NCBI GenBank assembly: GCA_934565615.1
Contig: CAKTIH010000097.1
Location: 1-8,741, forward strand
Direction of reading: 5' to 3'
Length of the DNA stretch: 8,741 nucleotides
Source of the DNA: an uncultured Oscillospiraceae bacterium
GTDB taxonomy: Bacteria; Bacillota; Clostridia; Oscillospirales; Oscillospiraceae
Positions 6,982 through 8,741 of the stretch are shown in pieces. The stretch's first letter is position 1, and the number at the start of each line of letters is the position of its first letter. The notes below the pieces were generated by a model. It did no database searches. It was given only the letters and a program-made list of their open reading frames with translations, and was not told the origin of the DNA. Both the position numbers and the translations under genes were made by a program.

Positions 6982-7983
6982 TTGAAGATACTTGCTTTTG
7001 AATCGACCTGCGATGAGACCGCAGTCGCCGTTGTCGAGGACGGCAGAAAGATACTGACGGATCAGATACTGTCTCAGGCTTCGCTCCACGCGGTTTACGG
7101 CGGGGTCGTGCCGGAGATCGCGTCGCGCTGCCACATAGAGGCGATATCCATTCTCTCCGAGCGTGCGATCAAGGCGGCGGGAATAGAAAAGAAGGATATC
7201 GACGCTGTTGCGGTATCGTATGCGCCGGGACTCATAGGCGCGGTGCTCGTAGGTGTGAACTTTGCGAAGTCATGCGCGCTTGCACTTGATAAGCCGCTTA
7301 TACCTGTACACCACATAAGAGGTCACATTGCTGCAAACTATCTTGCGTACCCGGAGCTTGAGCCGCCGTTTCTCTGCCTTGCGATATCTGGCGGAAACAC
7401 TCTGCTTGTCGATGTGCGCGGATATACCGACATGAAGATCATCGGCTGCACGAGAGACGATGCGGCAGGCGAATGCTTTGACAAGACCGCGCGTGTGCTC
7501 GGCCTGCCGTACCCCGGCGGCAAGCCCATAGACGATCTGTCAAAGGGCGGGGACGACAGCCGCTATTCCTTCCCAATCGCGCATGTTGACGGGAACCTTT
7601 ACGACATGAGCTTTTCCGGACTCAAGACAGCGGTCATAAACCTTGTACATAACGCGCAGCAGAAGGGCGAGGAGATCGACCGTGCAGCGCTTGCGGCCTC
7701 GTTTACCAAGGCCGTGAGCGACAGCCTTGTACCCAGAACGATGATGGCCACGAGGGAACTCGGCTACGGAAAGATCGTCGTTGCCGGCGGTGTTGCGGCA
7801 AACTCGAGAATAAGAGCCGACTTTACCGCAGCCGCTGAAAAGGCCGGGTGCAAGCTGTATGTCCCGCCGCTCAGACTGTGCGGCGACAACGGCGCGATGA
7901 TCGGCGCACAGGGATATTATGAGTATCTGGCCGGACACACGGCGGGCAGCGACCTCAATGCATACGCTACAATGGACATTTGA
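6982..7983 (+). CDS. tsaD: tRNA N6-adenosine threonylcarbamoyltransferase
   Basis: TsaD (formerly Gcp/YgjD) transfers the threonylcarbamoyl group from threonylcarbamoyl-AMP to A37 of ANN-decoding tRNAs, working with TsaB and TsaE in bacteria. The 333-residue protein shows the ASKHA-fold motifs in order: ESTCDETAVAVVEDG (7-21), GGVVPEIASRCH (40-51), the metal-binding H111 and H115 in HHIRGH, SGGNT (136-140), DDAAGECFDK (159-168), PYPGG (176-180), MSFSGLKTAV (209-218), AGGVAANSRIR (268-278) and the metal ligand D302 in CGDNGAMIG. SGGNT has Asn where many homologues have His (SGGHT). The start is TTG 6982, 8 bases after TGAGG (6969-6973), giving MKILAFES, which fits the family's N-terminus. No in-frame ATG is near. 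An out-of-frame ATG-ATT-TGA (6977-6985) lies across it. The gene is 10 bases after rimI, in the same operon. Confidence 0.96.
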   Translation: MKILAFESTCDETAVAVVEDGRKILTDQILSQASLHAVYGGVVPEIASRCHIEAISILSERAIKAAGIEKKDIDAVAVSYAPGLIGAVLVGVNFAKSCALALDKPLIPVHHIRGHIAANYLAYPELEPPFLCLAISGGNTLLVDVRGYTDMKIIGCTRDDAAGECFDKTARVLGLPYPGGKPIDDLSKGGDDSRYSFPIAHVDGNLYDMSFSGLKTAVINLVHNAQQKGEEIDRAALAASFTKAVSDSLVPRTMMATRELGYGKIVVAGGVAANSRIRADFTAAAEKAGCKLYVPPLRLCGDNGAMIGAQGYYEYLAGHTAGSDLNAYATMDI

Positions 7984-8009
7984 GATAAACAACTGCCGGG
8001 AGTTTTATT

Positions 8010-8696
8010 ATGGGTGTACATGACGGGCACAGAGAAAGACTCAGAGCGCGTTTTGCAGAGCATGGGCTGGAAAGCTTTAATGAGCTTAACGCCTTGGAGC
8101 TGCTGCTCTGCTATGCGATCCCGCGGCGCGATACCAACGAGATCGCACACAGGTTGCTGGATGCCTTCGGCAGTCTCAGCGGCGTGTTTCAGGCATCTAT
8201 GCAGGAGCTTACCAGTATCCCCGGAATAGGTGAGAACGCGGCGACGCTGATACTCATGGTCCCGCAGATCGTTAAGAAGGCACATGTGTCAAAAGCGAGG
8301 GAAACCAAGATAATAAGAAATTCCACAGACGCCGGAAATTATCTCCTGCCGTATTTTCTTGACGAACTGGATGAGATCGTCATGATGCTCTGCCTTGACA
8401 ACAAGCGCGCTGTCATCTGCTGCCGCGAAATGGGCAGGGGAGTAGTGAACTGCGTTGACGCGAATATACGCCGCATGGTCGAAACGGCACTGAAGGTGAA
8501 AACGACTACGGTCATCGTTGCTCACAATCATCCGAACGGCGTGGCACTGCCGTCGAGAGAGGACGATAACTTTACCCGCACTCTGTACCGTTCGCTCGGC
8601 CTGCTTGGAATAACGTTGGAGGATCATATAATTGTTGCCAACGATGAGTTTGTATCTCTCGCGGATTCCGGTGTCATGCACCTGTTTAAGTATTGA
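8010..8696 (+). CDS. radC: RadC-family JAMM-fold protein
   Basis: The 228-residue protein belongs to the RadC (DUF2466/JAB-like) family. Despite the name, a direct DNA repair function is not established for the family. The N-terminal part has a helix-hairpin-helix-like stretch (TSIPGIGENAATLI, 68-81) that may bind DNA. The C-terminal part has the JAMM metal motif: H172, H174, S182 and D185 in HNHPNG...PSREDD, followed by LEDHIIVANDEFVSLAD. The upstream HPRE box, which supplies the catalytic Glu in classical members, aligns with NIRR (152-155), so that Glu seems absent. The opening MGVHDGHRERLRARFAEHGL looks like the clostridial type. Start ATG 8010 has GGGAG at 7998-8002, 7 bases away. It follows tsaD by 26 bases and probably ends the operon. 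Intact at both ends. Confidence 0.9.
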   Translation: MGVHDGHRERLRARFAEHGLESFNELNALELLLCYAIPRRDTNEIAHRLLDAFGSLSGVFQASMQELTSIPGIGENAATLILMVPQIVKKAHVSKARETKIIRNSTDAGNYLLPYFLDELDEIVMMLCLDNKRAVICCREMGRGVVNCVDANIRRMVETALKVKTTTVIVAHNHPNGVALPSREDDNFTRTLYRSLGLLGITLEDHIIVANDEFVSLADSGVMHLFKY

Positions 8697-8706
8697 TATA
8701 TCTTGG

Positions 8707-8738
8707 CAGGCAGTTCTTTCATACATAGAGCTGTCCTG
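8707..8738 (+). terminator. Possible terminator hairpin after radC, cut by the window edge
   Basis: CAGG plus CAGTTCT (8707-8717) can pair with AGAGCTG and CCTG (8727-8738), with one bulged T (8734), one G-U pair and a 9-base loop. It starts 10 bases after the radC stop. Any T run that would make it a terminator would lie at or past the end of the window, so this is tentative. Confidence 0.3.
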
Positions 8739-8741
8739 TGT

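Noticed and set aside
1..8741. CRISPR array, tRNA or rRNA gene, insertion sequence, retron or defence system
   Set aside because: I saw no regularly spaced repeats, cloverleaf, transposase, reverse transcriptase or nuclease cluster. All large frames are accounted for by housekeeping genes, the SLH protein and the PAP2 gene.

Overview
The window looks like a chromosomal segment of a low-GC-lineage Gram-positive anaerobe, most likely a clostridial (Oscillospiraceae/Ruminococcaceae-like) bacterium with moderately high GC. The reasons are a secreted protein with S-layer homology (SLH) repeats, a short RadC of the clostridial type, strong purine-rich ribosome binding sites, TTG and ATG starts, and frequent ATA and AGA codons beside GC-rich codons. 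The taxonomic call is inference from style and protein character, not from a database match.

Layout: (1) Positions 64-109 hold a strong inverted repeat, probably a transcription terminator. (2) On the minus strand, 773 down to 127, lies a PAP2-type membrane phosphatase gene whose first 35 or so codons are out of frame with the rest at a run of seven A (T on the coding strand). (3) Positions 774-902 form a divergent promoter region. (4) Positions 903-1808 encode a secreted protein with one cadherin/Ig-like domain and three SLH-like repeats. (5) Positions 1809-1969 are an intergenic region with two hairpins and a good extended -10 promoter. (6) From 1994 to 8696 five genes run in one direction with gaps of at most 26 bases or small overlaps: uvrB, polA, rimI, tsaD and a radC-family gene. 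A partial hairpin closes the window.

The five-gene block reads as one operon driven from the promoter just upstream of uvrB. UvrB verifies DNA damage in nucleotide excision repair and PolA fills the excised gap, so the first two genes act in one pathway and are spaced for translational coupling. RimI (acetylation of the N-terminus of ribosomal protein S18) and TsaD (tRNA t6A modification) are translation-related and commonly neighbours. RadC is a JAMM-fold protein of unsettled function often found near repair or housekeeping genes.

I found no convincing new defence, mobile or RNA-guided system. This is mostly an ordinary housekeeping region. The points most worth checking are the frameshifted PAP2 gene, the uvrB-polA coupling, the perfect inverted repeat with a LexA-like half upstream of uvrB, the missing canonical JAMM glutamate in RadC, and the loss of proofreading residues in PolA.
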